Below, in pieces: positions 1 to 9,295 of a stretch of 64,000 nt of DNA; position 1 is the first letter of the stretch, and the number at the start of each line of letters is the position of its first letter. The DNA is from Candidatus Butyricimonas faecavium. GTDB lineage: Bacteria > Bacteroidota > Bacteroidia > Bacteroidales > Marinifilaceae. The position numbers and the translations under genes were made by a program. Location: NCBI GenBank assembly GCA_944321125.1, contig CALUKD010000011.1:1-64000 (forward strand). Direction: 5' to 3'. The notes below the pieces were generated by a model that had not been told where the DNA came from, searched no databases, and worked only from the letters and a program-made list of their open reading frames with translations.

Positions 1-161
1 ATTACGTTTGATGATTTTTAAGGATTCTGACATAGGTTTACTTAGATTTACAGTAAACTTTTCTCAGGATAATACATGTTATCATATTGCGAGCCGCTCC
101 CATTCCGCTCCCATTCCTGCCCTATCCTCCTCCTATAATTAAAACTAAATATTGCAATTAA
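1..161. other. non-coding upstream stretch
   Basis: No convincing gene is seen here. An 11-bp unit (CCGCTCCCATT) is present twice in direct tandem at 94-115. The rest is AT-rich spacer leading into the promoter at 162. An upstream gene probably ends left of the window. Confidence 0.5.
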
Positions 162-193
162 TTTGTTTTTTTAAAGGAATCTATTTACATTTG
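162..193 (+). promoter_or_regulatory. Bacteroides-type promoter for the DUF6266 pair
   Basis: TTTG at 162-165 and TACATTTG at 186-193 are separated by exactly 20 bp, which fits the Bacteroidota primary-sigma consensus TTTG-N19-21-TAnnTTTG at both boxes. Transcription would start near 200, leaving a leader of about 80 nt before the ATG at 280. The same -7 box (TACATTTG) is used in front of upxY at 31596. Confidence 0.75.
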
Positions 194-279
194 AAAACTC
201 CTATATAGCATTATTTTAGTCTTAAAACAGGAGGCTGACTCATAAACACGACCAAAAGGTCAACAAAATCAGAAAATAC

Positions 280-921
280 ATGGCAACATTAAACGATTCT
301 GTATTACAAGGAGCCTCCGGGAAAATCGGGGGATACGTGACTTACACGGTAGGGAACAAAACGTATGCCCGAAAACTGGCGGACACGATCAGTAACCCGC
401 GTTCGGAAGGACAAACGGCACAACGTTCAAAGCTCCCCGGAGTCCAGACCATGTACCGTGCCACACGGGGGAGCCTGCTGGAAAAAGTGTATGCATTCGT
501 GGCCCGGGAAGAGGAACGACGCTCCGGCTACCACTGGTTCCTCCACGCGAACATGAATATGTTCGGCCCTAACGACTATATCGATTACCCCCGGTTAGTC
601 CTGTCGGACGGTAGCCTGCAATTACCTTTCGGGATGAAAGCCACGGCCATTCATACTGACAAACTGGAACTGGAATGGCTGGATAACACGTCAACCGTCA
701 CCGCGCAAGCAACCGACCAACTGACCGTTGCCGCCATCTTTGACAACGAACCCTATCAACCCGTCGTGCTGGATGACACGGGATACTACCGATCAGATGA
801 AAAAGCTGCTGTCCTCCTGCCCGAAGGAGCTTGGACAACGGCCCATTTGTACTGCTTTTTCGCTGCCCAAGACGGGAAACGCTACTCCCCGTGCATGTAT
901 TTCTCAATTTCTAAATCTTAA
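280..921 (+). CDS. DUF6266 family protein, copy 1
   Basis: 213 residues, function unknown. The N-terminal stretch GASGKIGGYVTYTVGNKTY, followed by an Arg and an 'NPRSEGQTAQRSK'-like segment, is the typical opening of DUF6266 proteins, which are found almost only in Bacteroidota and often in several copies. No signal peptide or membrane segment is visible, so it is probably cytoplasmic. The second half is predicted to be beta-rich from its alternating hydrophobic pattern. It is followed after 12 bp by a diverged paralogue of identical length, and both are driven by the promoter at 162-193. The GC content looks a little higher than in the flanking spacer. I assign the family from the N-terminal pattern and give no biochemical role. 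Confidence 0.8.
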   Translation: MATLNDSVLQGASGKIGGYVTYTVGNKTYARKLADTISNPRSEGQTAQRSKLPGVQTMYRATRGSLLEKVYAFVAREEERRSGYHWFLHANMNMFGPNDYIDYPRLVLSDGSLQLPFGMKATAIHTDKLELEWLDNTSTVTAQATDQLTVAAIFDNEPYQPVVLDDTGYYRSDEKAAVLLPEGAWTTAHLYCFFAAQDGKRYSPCMYFSISKS

Positions 922-933
922 CACACGAATATC

Positions 934-1575
934 ATGGCAATTTTTAAACCTACCATATTTCAAGACATCTCCGGTTCAGTCGGCAACGTAACTTCCTACA
1001 AAGTGGGTAAAACTCAAATCGCTAGAGGAAAACCAGGCTTCGTGAAGGACGCACAAACCCCGGAACAATTAAAACAACGTGCTAGATTAAGCCTGATTAC
1101 CAAATTGCGCCGCCGTTTCCTCAAAGTCCTATCCGTTGGCTACTGCTCCCCCTCCGGTAAAGTATGCGCCAACTGTTTCACCCGTGACAATATTCACAAA
1201 GTGAACGCTGAAGATACGGAAAATCCCACCGTGGACTTGTTGACACTCTCGCTCTCCGGTGGCGGGTTGCGCCTCCCCCTCATCGAAGCGAAAGTGGACA
1301 AGGAAAAGAGACAGGTCTCGTTCCAATGGAAACAACAACCATTAATGCCTTCCATGGCTAAAGAAGACCGATTGATGGGTGTGATTCACGAACGGGAAGA
1401 AAAGAAAAGCCGACTCGTGGAACTCGGAACCAGAGGCACAAGCGGGGAAAAAGAATGGCCGCTACCGGAAGACTGGGACGTGAACCGACTGGTCGTGTAC
1501 GGTTTCGCTGTTAGCGAGAACGGGCAGAACGCATCGGGTACGCTGGGGTTACTCGAAACCAATGGGGAAGCCTGA
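934..1575 (+). CDS. DUF6266 family protein, copy 2
   Basis: 213 residues, a paralogue of the preceding gene. It shares the opening pattern (ISGSVGNVTSYKVGKTQIAR), the 'TPEQLKQRARLS' segment that matches 'SEGQTAQRSKLP' in copy 1, and the overall length, but the C-terminal halves have diverged strongly. Three Cys residues cluster around positions 71-81 (CSPSGKVCANC), a feature copy 1 lacks. The gene is co-transcribed with copy 1. Its TGA stop at 1573-1575 abuts the opposing stop of the radical SAM gene with no spacer (TGATCA). Function unknown. Confidence 0.8.
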   Translation: MAIFKPTIFQDISGSVGNVTSYKVGKTQIARGKPGFVKDAQTPEQLKQRARLSLITKLRRRFLKVLSVGYCSPSGKVCANCFTRDNIHKVNAEDTENPTVDLLTLSLSGGGLRLPLIEAKVDKEKRQVSFQWKQQPLMPSMAKEDRLMGVIHEREEKKSRLVELGTRGTSGEKEWPLPEDWDVNRLVVYGFAVSENGQNASGTLGLLETNGEA

Positions 1576-3675
1576 TCACGAATCCATTTCCAAATTCGTG
1601 AAATCCCCCGTGATTTCAATTCTCGGCTCCGGATATTCAAAAAGGGCAAAGCGGGATTCCGTGCGCCCTTCAGCATAATCCCACAACGAACTGTAATCCT
1701 CCACCCGTTCCCCCAACGCCTGTAATTGGCGCAAATAAGCCGCAATCGACTTGCTTTCCACGATATAAATATTCCCCTCGTGATCCACTTGGGGACTATG
1801 TCGTCGTCCCGCATCCAAAGAAAAACGTAAAATACGTTTTCCCTCCTTTGTCATCCCCACCGTCTGGAACGTCATGCTCTTCCCTATCCCCGGTAAGTTC
1901 ATCACGTTTCGATCCGTGGCTAAAAACGGTTGCCGATATTTATCCAACAAGCCCGGCAATTCCGAGGGAATCCTTTCCGGGTATTCGAGCAATTCCAAAA
2001 CCTCCTTTTCCAACTCCATGGATAAATCCCCGCACACTTTTTCCTCCAACCCCTCTTGTACCGAACGACTATTCGGGGCAAATAAGGCATAATTCTCCTC
2101 AAATCCCTTCACGGAAAAAGTGTAATAAGTCAAAATACCGATTCGATTCAAAACCTCTCTCAACCTCGCCGTATGCCCCCGACGTGAAGCCGCCACCGTA
2201 AACACGGCTTGATTGGTGATAATCCATCCGGCCTCCAGCAAGCACCGGGCAGCATGAATCACCTCTTCCGTCACCTCCAAAGGCGACTCGAAATGAGTCT
2301 GTATGAAAAATTGCTGAATCCCAACCTGCTCCGCCTTCTCCCGGAATCTTTTCAACACCTCGATCAACCCGTCATTTACACGATTCGGCAGATAAGCCAA
2401 TAATCTCGATCCCAACCTCACCCGTTGAATCTCGGCATATTTCTTCCCTTTCCCACGTCGCTTGTTCAATTCCCGCTTGCGCACGGCCATACGGAAAACA
2501 GCATCCAAGATTTTCTCTAACGTCTGGTTCTGACTCATCAAGGCATCCCCTCCCGTGATCAAAATATCCCGTAATTGAGAATCATGCTCGTAATACATCA
2601 TCAGACGTTCCATCTTGACTTCCCACCCGTCCGTCGGCTTCAGTCGATCCAAGTTAAAATTCAAATGTCCTTTCTGAAAGTCATACATACGCTGACATAA
2701 AGCGCACAGCCCGCCACAAGCCCGTCCCATCGAATCCGGGATGAAAATGGCCACTTCGGGATAACGACGATGAATATTCGTGGCATTGGGCAACAACCAC
2801 CCGGCAGCATTCGGTTTTCCCGGTTCCACAACATCTTCTTTCTCCCACGCCCGAATCTGCCCGAAATTCTCCACAAGCTCTTCGGAATAAATCACGTAAC
2901 TGCGGATCGTAGAATCATCGTACCCATCCACCCGAATGCTTAACAAGGAAAGATAATACGGTGTCACGAAAAACGGGATCCCTTTCTGTTTCGCCCGATA
3001 CAACAGCTTCATCAATTCCGGAGACAACGTGTTACCCATGAACAAGTTCAGCTCATCCGGATCACGAACAGCTAAAGCCAAATGAAACTTGTAATCCCCC
3101 CACCATTCATTCACTAACTCCCGTTTTCTTTCCAGGCTCATTTCCTCCTCAAAACGATAACGGGTGTTCAACTTATCCCTCTTCTCTATTTTCCCGATTA
3201 ACAAACCACATATCCGTTCCCGGTTCTCCCGTCGCTCTTGAGCGACATCCTCATCCATCCCGGTTTTCCAACGTCCCCGCCATTGATCACATCGCGCCCG
3301 ATCCGGTAAAACGACTTCATCTGTCTGGTATTTCTTAAATAAATAATACCAATCCAACAAAAAGTCCGGATGTATGCCATCCCCTTCTCCCCGTAAAGCT
3401 TGCCATAACCATTTAATCGGTTCATAACGAATCTTCTCCCCCGTGGAAAAATCCCGAATATACCGGGTCTCGTTCATGAACATCCTGAAAAATCGTTTTA
3501 TAGACGAAGAAGTAGAATGCGTTGTTAAAGCAAGACGCACGTATCCCCTCAAAAACTGTTCAAACTCTTTCCAATCCTTACTAAGGTTTGCACCTTGCAT
3601 GATCGTCGGGAACTCCCGCTCAAATAAACTCACCAACTCTATACACGAAAAACTTAATATATCTTTCTCCTTCAC
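1576..3675 (-). CDS. KamA-family radical SAM protein (lysine 2,3-aminomutase-like), long form
   Basis: 699 residues, against roughly 400-450 for classical lysine 2,3-aminomutases. The radical SAM cluster motif is C320-x3-C324-x2-C327, within GRACGGLCALCQRMYDF. It is followed by the SAM-binding type segment DILITGGDAL. The motif LPGIGK with Lys599 corresponds to the PLP-lysine motif (PGGGGK) of aminomutases, so both cofactors appear to be kept. About 300 residues before the cluster have no domain I recognise. Such enzymes move an amino group between adjacent carbons by a 5'-deoxyadenosyl radical; the substrate here cannot be read from the sequence. It is transcribed alone from a likely promoter at 3787-3818 and meets the DUF6266 pair tail to tail. 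Family confident, substrate unknown. Confidence 0.85.
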   Translation of the reverse strand: MKEKDILSFSCIELVSLFEREFPTIMQGANLSKDWKEFEQFLRGYVRLALTTHSTSSSIKRFFRMFMNETRYIRDFSTGEKIRYEPIKWLWQALRGEGDGIHPDFLLDWYYLFKKYQTDEVVLPDRARCDQWRGRWKTGMDEDVAQERRENRERICGLLIGKIEKRDKLNTRYRFEEEMSLERKRELVNEWWGDYKFHLALAVRDPDELNLFMGNTLSPELMKLLYRAKQKGIPFFVTPYYLSLLSIRVDGYDDSTIRSYVIYSEELVENFGQIRAWEKEDVVEPGKPNAAGWLLPNATNIHRRYPEVAIFIPDSMGRACGGLCALCQRMYDFQKGHLNFNLDRLKPTDGWEVKMERLMMYYEHDSQLRDILITGGDALMSQNQTLEKILDAVFRMAVRKRELNKRRGKGKKYAEIQRVRLGSRLLAYLPNRVNDGLIEVLKRFREKAEQVGIQQFFIQTHFESPLEVTEEVIHAARCLLEAGWIITNQAVFTVAASRRGHTARLREVLNRIGILTYYTFSVKGFEENYALFAPNSRSVQEGLEEKVCGDLSMELEKEVLELLEYPERIPSELPGLLDKYRQPFLATDRNVMNLPGIGKSMTFQTVGMTKEGKRILRFSLDAGRRHSPQVDHEGNIYIVESKSIAAYLRQLQALGERVEDYSSLWDYAEGRTESRFALFEYPEPRIEITGDFTNLEMDS

Positions 3676-3786
3676 ATTTTCTCCTTATCTTAGATTAAAC
3701 AAAAACGACAAACGGATATCGCCCAAACAAGTCCCCGGAAGTCAGGGTTTAGAATATTTATATAGGCAATAAATATCTGATGTCTA

Positions 3787-3818
3787 CAAATTTAATAAAA
3801 AAAGAGAAAGTTCGCAAC
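3787..3818 (-). promoter_or_regulatory. probable promoter of the KamA-like gene
   Basis: On the minus strand GTTG (3815-3818) lies 20 bp upstream of TAAATTTG (3787-3794), matching TTTG-N20-TAnnTTTG with one mismatch in the -33 box. Transcription would start near 3780, giving a leader of about 105 nt. It sits immediately downstream of the terminator at 3836-3861, consistent with an independent unit. Confidence 0.5.
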
Positions 3819-3835
3819 CAATAAAACAAAAAAAA

Positions 3836-3861
3836 ACGCTGCAATCTTGTGATTACAGCGT
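3836..3861 (-). terminator. rho-independent terminator of the lgt-guanine deaminase unit
   Basis: ACGCTG/CAGCGT stem extended by AATC/GATT across one mismatch, with loop TTGT. On the minus strand it is followed by about nine U residues (A-run ending at 3836). A T-run on the plus side makes it potentially bidirectional. Confidence 0.8.
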
Positions 3862-3927
3862 CTTTTTCAACACTTATAGCCTTCGGAAAAGGTACTAATT
3901 CCTCCTCTGTTTATACGAAGCCCCTAA

Positions 3928-3963
3928 ACTTTACAAACTTTATAGAGCTTATGAACTTTTGAC
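3928..3963. repeat. 9-bp periodic AT-rich array (4 units)
   Basis: Four consecutive nonamers of the type ACTTTAYAR (3928-3936, 3937-3945, 3946-3954, 3955-3963), ending 5 bp from the guanine deaminase stop codon. Similar nonamer arrays occur at 33777-33803 and 37357-37449. Confidence 0.55.
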
Positions 3964-3967
3964 ACTC

Positions 3968-4492
3968 TTAGTATCTCGTTTTATTATTGGTCGTCTGCCA
4001 AAGCCTGAATTCCTCCCCTGCACCCTCTTCTCGTTTATTCTCAAACGGGATACAACGCATAGGACCATCCAGCACGATCTCTTTATAGATAAAAGAATCA
4101 TCAAATCCCCCGACAGCGGCATCCTCCTTCGTACAAGCATAATACACCCGTTCCGGTCTCGCCCAGTAAATCGCCCCTAAACACATGGGACAAGGTTCAC
4201 AACTGGAATAAATCTCACAACCTTTCAACTGGAAAGAATCAAGTTGCTTACAAGCCTTGCGAATAGCATTCACTTCCGCATGAGCCGTGGGATCATTATC
4301 CGGAACAACCGTATTCCCGGAAGTTGCAATAATCTTACCATCCCGCACAACTACCGCCCCGAAGGGCCCTCCCGTCCCATTCTCCACGTTCTCCACGGCA
4401 ATACGAATTGCCTCCTTCATAAACTCCGGATTATAAGAATTCGCCTTCGGCGAGTCACAGGTTAACTGGTTACAAGTTACAAGTTCCTCCAT
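3968..4492 (-). CDS. guaD: guanine deaminase / nucleoside deaminase family
   Basis: Zinc-dependent cytidine/deoxycytidylate deaminase fold. The zinc site is visible as HAEVNAIRKAC and CEPCPMCLGAIYWARPERVYY. The GGPFGAVVV opening and the GFDDSFIYKEI segment near the C terminus closely match Bacillus subtilis GuaD, so deamination of guanine to xanthine is the most likely reaction; a tRNA adenosine deaminase (TadA) is less likely. The first 24 residues (up to MKEAIRIA) include a segment encoded by short repeats and may not be translated. A start at 4420 (Met25) is a real alternative, although it would remove a few residues that align with GuaD. It ends 4 bp from lgt, the upstream gene of the same unit, and is followed by the terminator at 3836. 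Confidence 0.85.
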   Translation of the reverse strand: MEELVTCNQLTCDSPKANSYNPEFMKEAIRIAVENVENGTGGPFGAVVVRDGKIIATSGNTVVPDNDPTAHAEVNAIRKACKQLDSFQLKGCEIYSSCEPCPMCLGAIYWARPERVYYACTKEDAAVGGFDDSFIYKEIVLDGPMRCIPFENKREEGAGEEFRLWQTTNNKTRY

Positions 4493-4495
4493 CTT

Positions 4496-5341
4496 TTAGC
4501 TTTTAGTTTTTAACTTTTTCCCGCTTCTCCAAATCATGTAAATCCCGATCCCCACAAAGGGAATACTCAACCATTGTCCCATATTCAAGGTCATGGCGTC
4601 TTCAAACGCTTCCTGGTTCTCTTTCACGAATTCGATCACAAAACGAGCGGTAAAGATCAGTACTAAAAACATCCCGAAAAGAAATCCCTGACGATCTTTC
4701 GCTTTCGTCTTCCAATACAAATGCATTAAAACAGCAAAACTGATCAAATAACAGATCGCCTCGTACAACTGTGCTGGATGACGGGGAGTCATCGGATCAG
4801 GCATCCCAGAATGTACAAAACGGAATCCCCAAGGTAGCTCTGTCGGTAAACCGACAATCTCCGAGTTCATCAGATTTCCCATCCGGATAAAGAAACCAGC
4901 CAATGCGATTGGAATTACGGCACGATCCAAAATCCAGAATATTGATTTCCTACTTACCTTCTTGGAATAGTACCACAACCCGGCAATAATACCGATTGCA
5001 GCCCCGTGGCTGGCCAACCCTTGGTATCCGGTAAAACGGAATTCCGGTTGAAACCGAACCGGCAGAATAATTTCAAACGGATGAGCACTATAATACGCCC
5101 AATCATAAAAGAAACAATGTCCCAACCGGGCCCCGATTACCGTGGCAACTGCCACGTATATCCACAACTTGTCCAACCATTGCTGGCTTAACCCTTCCGA
5201 CTTGAACATCTTCTCCTCGACCTTATACCCGCACACGAAAGCCAAAGCGAATAACAACCCGTAATAACGAATCGAGAAACCACCTAAACTAATTAATTCG
5301 GGACTAACATCCCAGTTGATAAATAATGAAACCAATGTCAT
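4496..5341 (-). CDS. lgt: prolipoprotein diacylglyceryl transferase
   Basis: 281 residues with about seven membrane segments. It transfers diacylglycerol from phosphatidylglycerol to the lipobox Cys of prolipoproteins at the inner membrane. Family hallmarks are RMGNLMNSEIVG with the essential Arg/Asn region, the GLASHGAAIG loop, and RHPAQLYEA near the fifth to sixth membrane segment. Length is normal. The last codons (KKLKTKS) are made of 7-bp repeats that run past the stop codon, so the array forms the gene's end. Downstream is the guanine deaminase gene at 3 bp. Its substrates in this window include the fimbrial lipoproteins at 48.8-51.7 kb and the small lipoprotein at 8.9 kb. Confidence 0.95.
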   Translation of the reverse strand: MTLVSLFINWDVSPELISLGGFSIRYYGLLFALAFVCGYKVEEKMFKSEGLSQQWLDKLWIYVAVATVIGARLGHCFFYDWAYYSAHPFEIILPVRFQPEFRFTGYQGLASHGAAIGIIAGLWYYSKKVSRKSIFWILDRAVIPIALAGFFIRMGNLMNSEIVGLPTELPWGFRFVHSGMPDPMTPRHPAQLYEAICYLISFAVLMHLYWKTKAKDRQGFLFGMFLVLIFTARFVIEFVKENQEAFEDAMTLNMGQWLSIPFVGIGIYMIWRSGKKLKTKS

Positions 5342-5449
5342 AATTTTAAATTTTAAATTGTAGATTTTAAATTATCATGCAATAATCCAAAACCTACAAT
5401 TATTAATTACTTTAGATTTTGAAGTCAAATTTTATCTTGTAAAACCCAA

Positions 5450-5480
5450 TCTAAAATTTAAAATCTAAAATCTAAAATTA
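5450..5480. repeat. 7-bp periodic array (TCTAAAA type)
   Basis: Four heptamers (TCTAAAA, TTTAAAA, TCTAAAA, TCTAAAA) plus a partial unit, ending 2 bp before the secA stop codon. Related TTTTAAA heptamers lie at 5343-5372 next to the lgt start. The whole 5342-5482 gap is made of such sequence and holds no gene. Confidence 0.7.
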
Positions 5481-5482
5481 TT

Positions 5483-8400
5483 CTATTCTTCCCCCTTCCC
5501 GTGGCAATTCTTGTATTTCTTACCACTTCCGCAAGGACACGGATCATTACGTCCAACCTTGGGACCCACTTTCACGGGTTCGGTTTTACGGGGAGCCTGA
5601 TTGGTCTGAGCGGCAGGAGCATCACTACGTCCCGTACGCATCTTACTTAAATCGGTTCGTTTCTCTTCTGCCTGTTTCACTTCTTCAGGAGCCTCAAAAG
5701 GAATTTGTCCCTTCATCAAAGTAGACACGACATTTTTATTAATCTTGTCCACCATACTCTTGAATAAGTTGAACGACTCGAACTTATAGATCAACAGCGG
5801 GTCTTTCTGCTCGTAAGTGGCATTCTGCACGGATTGTTTCAAATCATCCATTTCACGCAAATGCTCTTTCCAAGCATCATCAATATGAGCCAACATGATC
5901 GACTTCTCATAAGCCCGGATTAATTCCTCACCTTCAGATTTGTAAGTCTTCTCAAGATTAGCCACAACATTATAAGCCCGTTTTCCATCGGTAAACGGCA
6001 CCACTATATTCTTGAACATTTCCCCTCTCTGCTCGAAAACATTCTTGATCACCGGGAAAGCCTGTTTAGCGATAGTTTCCGTCTTACGACTGAATGTATC
6101 CCGAACCTCCTTGTACAATCTCTCTGTCAAGTTGTTAGCAGAAGTCTTTTGAAATTCCTCTTCCTTTATATCAAAGTCTACAGCAAGATATTTCAACACA
6201 TCCATACGGAAACCTTCCAAATCATTAGCCTCCTTGTGTTCTTCCACCAACGCCTCGCATACATCATACATATTGTTGGCAATATCCACTCCGATTCTCT
6301 CTCCCAACAACGCATGACGTCTTTTCTTGTAGATCACCTCACGTTGAGAGTTCATCACGTCGTCATATTCCAACAAACGCTTACGAATACCGAAGTTGTT
6401 TTCCTCCACCTTACGTTGCGCACGTTCGATAGATTTGGTAATCATGGAATGTTGGATCACGTCACCTTCTTCATGTCCCAAACGATCCATCACCCGAATG
6501 ATTCTCTCGGAACTGAACAAACGCATCAAATCATCTTCCAATGACACGAAGAACTGAGAAGAACCCGGGTCTCCCTGACGTCCAGCACGACCTCTCAACT
6601 GACGGTCAACACGACGAGAATCATGACGTTCCGTACCGATAATGGCCAAACCTCCCGCGGCACGTACCTCCGGGCTTAGCTTGATATCGGTACCACGACC
6701 GGCCATGTTGGTAGCAATCGTAACCACTTGCGATTTACCGGCCTCTGCAACAATATCAGCCTCCCGTTGATGCAACTTCGCATTCAAGACGTTATGCTTG
6801 ATACCCCGCAATTTCAACATACGGCTCAACAACTCAGAAACCTCGACGGAAGTCGTACCTACCAATACCGGGCGACCTTCTCCAACCAATCGGGTAATCT
6901 CCTCGATCACCGCGTTATATTTCTCACGTTTCGTCTTGTACACGTAGTCATTAGCATCCTTTCGGATCACTGGTTTGTTCGTTGGGATAACCACAACGTC
7001 TAACTTGTAAATATCCCAGAACTCTCCCGCTTCCGTTTCTGCCGTACCGGTCATACCGGCTAGCTTATGGTACATACGGAAATAGTTCTGTAAGGTAATC
7101 GTGGCAAATGTCTGCGTGGCAGCCTCAACTTTCACGTTTTCCTTCGCCTCGATAGCTTGGTGCAAACCGTCTGAATAACGACGTCCTTCCATGATACGTC
7201 CCGTCTGCTCGTCCACAATCTTCACCTTGTTATCGATAACCACGTATTCAACATCCAATTCGAACAACGTATATGCCTTCAACAACTGGTTCACCGTATG
7301 TACACGCTCAGATTTGGCGGCATAATTTTGCACCATCTGATCCTTTTTCTCTAATTTTTCCTCTTCTGTCAGGTTCATCTTATCGATCTCTGCCAATTCA
7401 GAACCCACATCCGGCAAGATAAAGAAATTCGGATCTTCTCCTGCGGCCGTAATCGTATCATGTCCCTTATCCGTCAAATCGATAGAGTTCTGTTTCTCAT
7501 CAATCACGAAATAAAGGTCATCTGTGATCTCCGGCATACGACGGTTATTCTCCTGCATATAAATATTCTCGGTTTTCACCAAGGTAGCCTTGTTTCCTTG
7601 TTCACTCAAGAACTTGATCAATGGCTTATATTTAGGTAATCCTTTATATGCTCTCAACAACAATATAGCTCCCTGTTCCTCTTGTTTCCGATCACCGCTA
7701 GCCAACAACGCTTTAGCCTCCGTGAAAATCCGGGCAACTAACTCACGCTGCATACGCACCAACTTCTCCACACGGGGTTTGTATTCGTCAAACATTTGAA
7801 TATCTCCCTTCGGAACCGGACCGGAAATAATCAACGGGGTACGGGCATCGTCAATCAACACGGAGTCAACCTCATCGACAATCGCGTAATGATGCTTGCG
7901 TTGTACCAAATCTTCCGGGTGAATCGCCATGTTATCCCTCAAATAGTCGAAACCGAATTCATTATTCGTTCCGAAAGTAATATCTGCTTGATAAGCCTTC
8001 CGTCTCTCCGGGGAGTTCGGCTCCGTCTTGTCAATACAATCAACAGACAACCCGTGGAACATGTAAAGAGGTCCCATCCACTCGGAGTCACGTTTTGCCA
8101 AGTAATCATTGACCGTAACCACGTGTACCCCCCGACCTGTCAAGGCATTCAAGAATACAGGCAAGGTAGCCACCAACGTTTTACCTTCACCGGTAGCCAT
8201 CTCGGCAATCTTACCTTGGTGTAACACGGAACCACCTATCAACTGCACATCATAGTGAACCATGTCCCAGGTAACCTCGTTTCCTCCGGCTACCCAAGAA
8301 TTGAAATAAACGGCATCCTCACCGTCAATCTCCACGAAATCTTTCGTTACAGCCAAATCACGATCAAAATCGTTAGCTTTCACGACAATCTCGTTGTTCT

Positions 8401-8773
8401 CCTTGAAACGTCTCGCCGTATCTTTCATCACGGCAAAAGCTAAAGGTAATATCTCGTTTAAAACATCTTCTAGCTTCGTGTTAATCTGTTCTTCCAGCTT
8501 ATCAATCCGGTTATAAATCTCTTCTCTTTCCTCGATCGAAGGTTTATCATTCTCTACTTTTGCTTTCAAAGAGGCAATTTCATCCTCTTCTACCTTCACG
8601 TGGGCATGAATCTTTGCTTTCAGATCAGCCGAAATTTTTCTCAACTCATCATGACTTACCCCCTTGATCTTTTCCCACTCTGCATTTACTTTGGATGCTA
8701 TCGGCAATAATTCTTTCAAATCACGGTCAGCCTTGTTACCAAAAAGACTTTTTAATATATCGTTAAATCCCAT
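5483..8773 (-). CDS. secA: preprotein translocase ATPase SecA
   Basis: 1096 residues, the long form usual in Bacteroidota (Escherichia coli has 901). It drives protein export through SecYEG by ATP hydrolysis. Visible features are Walker A GEGKT around residue 195, the [15 protein letters not shown] Walker B/DEAD region, helicase motifs [20 protein letters not shown] and NMAGRGTDI, and the C-terminal zinc-binding SEC-C motif [19 protein letters not shown] charged insertion around residues 60-100 and one of about 70 residues around 330-400 account for the extra length. It is transcribed alone: periodic arrays fill both flanking gaps and no terminator was seen. Confidence 0.98.
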   Translation of the reverse strand: MGFNDILKSLFGNKADRDLKELLPIASKVNAEWEKIKGVSHDELRKISADLKAKIHAHVKVEEDEIASLKAKVENDKPSIEEREEIYNRIDKLEEQINTKLEDVLNEILPLAFAVMKDTARRFKENNEIVVKANDFDRDLAVTKDFVEIDGEDAVYFNSWVAGGNEVTWDMVHYDVQLIGGSVLHQGKIAEMATGEGKTLVATLPVFLNALTGRGVHVVTVNDYLAKRDSEWMGPLYMFHGLSVDCIDKTEPNSPERRKAYQADITFGTNNEFGFDYLRDNMAIHPEDLVQRKHHYAIVDEVDSVLIDDARTPLIISGPVPKGDIQMFDEYKPRVEKLVRMQRELVARIFTEAKALLASGDRKQEEQGAILLLRAYKGLPKYKPLIKFLSEQGNKATLVKTENIYMQENNRRMPEITDDLYFVIDEKQNSIDLTDKGHDTITAAGEDPNFFILPDVGSELAEIDKMNLTEEEKLEKKDQMVQNYAAKSERVHTVNQLLKAYTLFELDVEYVVIDNKVKIVDEQTGRIMEGRRYSDGLHQAIEAKENVKVEAATQTFATITLQNYFRMYHKLAGMTGTAETEAGEFWDIYKLDVVVIPTNKPVIRKDANDYVYKTKREKYNAVIEEITRLVGEGRPVLVGTTSVEVSELLSRMLKLRGIKHNVLNAKLHQREADIVAEAGKSQVVTIATNMAGRGTDIKLSPEVRAAGGLAIIGTERHDSRRVDRQLRGRAGRQGDPGSSQFFVSLEDDLMRLFSSERIIRVMDRLGHEEGDVIQHSMITKSIERAQRKVEENNFGIRKRLLEYDDVMNSQREVIYKKRRHALLGERIGVDIANNMYDVCEALVEEHKEANDLEGFRMDVLKYLAVDFDIKEEEFQKTSANNLTERLYKEVRDTFSRKTETIAKQAFPVIKNVFEQRGEMFKNIVVPFTDGKRAYNVVANLEKTYKSEGEELIRAYEKSIMLAHIDDAWKEHLREMDDLKQSVQNATYEQKDPLLIYKFESFNLFKSMVDKINKNVVSTLMKGQIPFEAPEEVKQAEEKRTDLSKMRTGRSDAPAAQTNQAPRKTEPVKVGPKVGRNDPCPCGSGKKYKNCHGKGEE

Positions 8774-8780
8774 AGTTTAT

Positions 8781-8812
8781 AATTGAAAATTGAAAATTGA
8801 AAATTGAAAATG
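8781..8812. repeat. 7-bp periodic array (AATTGAA type)
   Basis: AATTGAA repeated four times in exact tandem (8781-8808) with a partial fifth copy, 8 bp upstream of the secA start codon. It lies within the untranslated leader of secA. Confidence 0.8.
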
Positions 8813-8846
8813 ACCAAGCACAAATTTCCTTTAGTCATTCAATCGT

Positions 8847-8874
8847 AAATCTAAAATCATAAATCCGAAATCAT
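8847..8874. repeat. 7-bp periodic array (AAATNNN type)
   Basis: Four heptamers sharing AAAT in the first four positions (8847-8874). The last overlaps the stop codon of the small lipoprotein gene at 8871-8873. Confidence 0.6.
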
Positions 8875-9197
8875 TCCATTTTCCCGGGAGCCCGGATGGG
8901 ATTTGCTGCAATTTCCGGTACTTTCCAACCCGGTAAAACAACAGACGAATAAGTTGTATAAACTTTTACTGCATCCACGGTTTCCACATGACTCTGCTTG
9001 TAGAAATCGCCATAATGAAAATCCTCTACAGACCTTTTCTCGGTAGAAACCGTGATTACCTTTTCGGTAGAAGAAACTAACAAACGATAGCAATCTGTCC
9101 TAACGGATACATTCCCCCCACGCACATTTATCGGCAGGGTTGCCACGCATCCGGCGACAACATACAAGGCTGCTATCAAATATTTGTTCATTTCCAT
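8871..9197 (-). CDS. small predicted lipoprotein, function unknown
   Basis: 108 residues (Met3 is an equally good start). The N terminus MEMNKYLIAALYVVAGC is a short signal peptide ending in a lipobox (VAGC, Cys17), which predicts lipidation and membrane anchoring after Lgt processing. The mature part has no motif I recognise. It ends with a basic segment whose final codons overlap a heptamer array. It lies between upp and secA on the same strand but is separated from both by repeat-filled spacers, so it may be its own unit. Confidence 0.65.
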   Translation of the reverse strand: MEMNKYLIAALYVVAGCVATLPINVRGGNVSVRTDCYRLLVSSTEKVITVSTEKRSVEDFHYGDFYKQSHVETVDAVKVYTTYSSVVLPGWKVPEIAANPIRAPGKME

Positions 9198-9225
9198 ACC
9201 GCCAAAGATAATGCTTTTCTCCTAA

Positions 9226-9295
9226 CTTTTCAGTTTTTAGTTTTTATCTTTTAATTTTTAGCTCTTAGCTTTTAGTTTTTAGCTTTTATCTTCTA
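9226..9295. repeat. 7-bp periodic array, ten exact-length units
   Basis: Ten consecutive heptamers, nearly all of the form NYTTTTA or a one-base variant (CTTTTCA, GTTTTTA, TCTTTTA, GCTTTTA and so on), from 9226 to 9295 without any indel. The last heptamer ends exactly with the upp stop codon (9293-9295). This is the longest array in the window. Confidence 0.8.

Noticed and set aside
6149-8443. Several long frames antisense to secA (for example 6149-6544 and 7796-8224)
   Set aside because: They mirror the codon structure of secA, have no start context and no family resemblance; shadows of the real gene.
5343-9295. Heptamer arrays considered as CRISPR or VNTR loci
   Set aside because: Units are 7 bp with no spacers and no cas genes nearby, so not CRISPR. 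Strain variation is unknown, so VNTR is not claimed.
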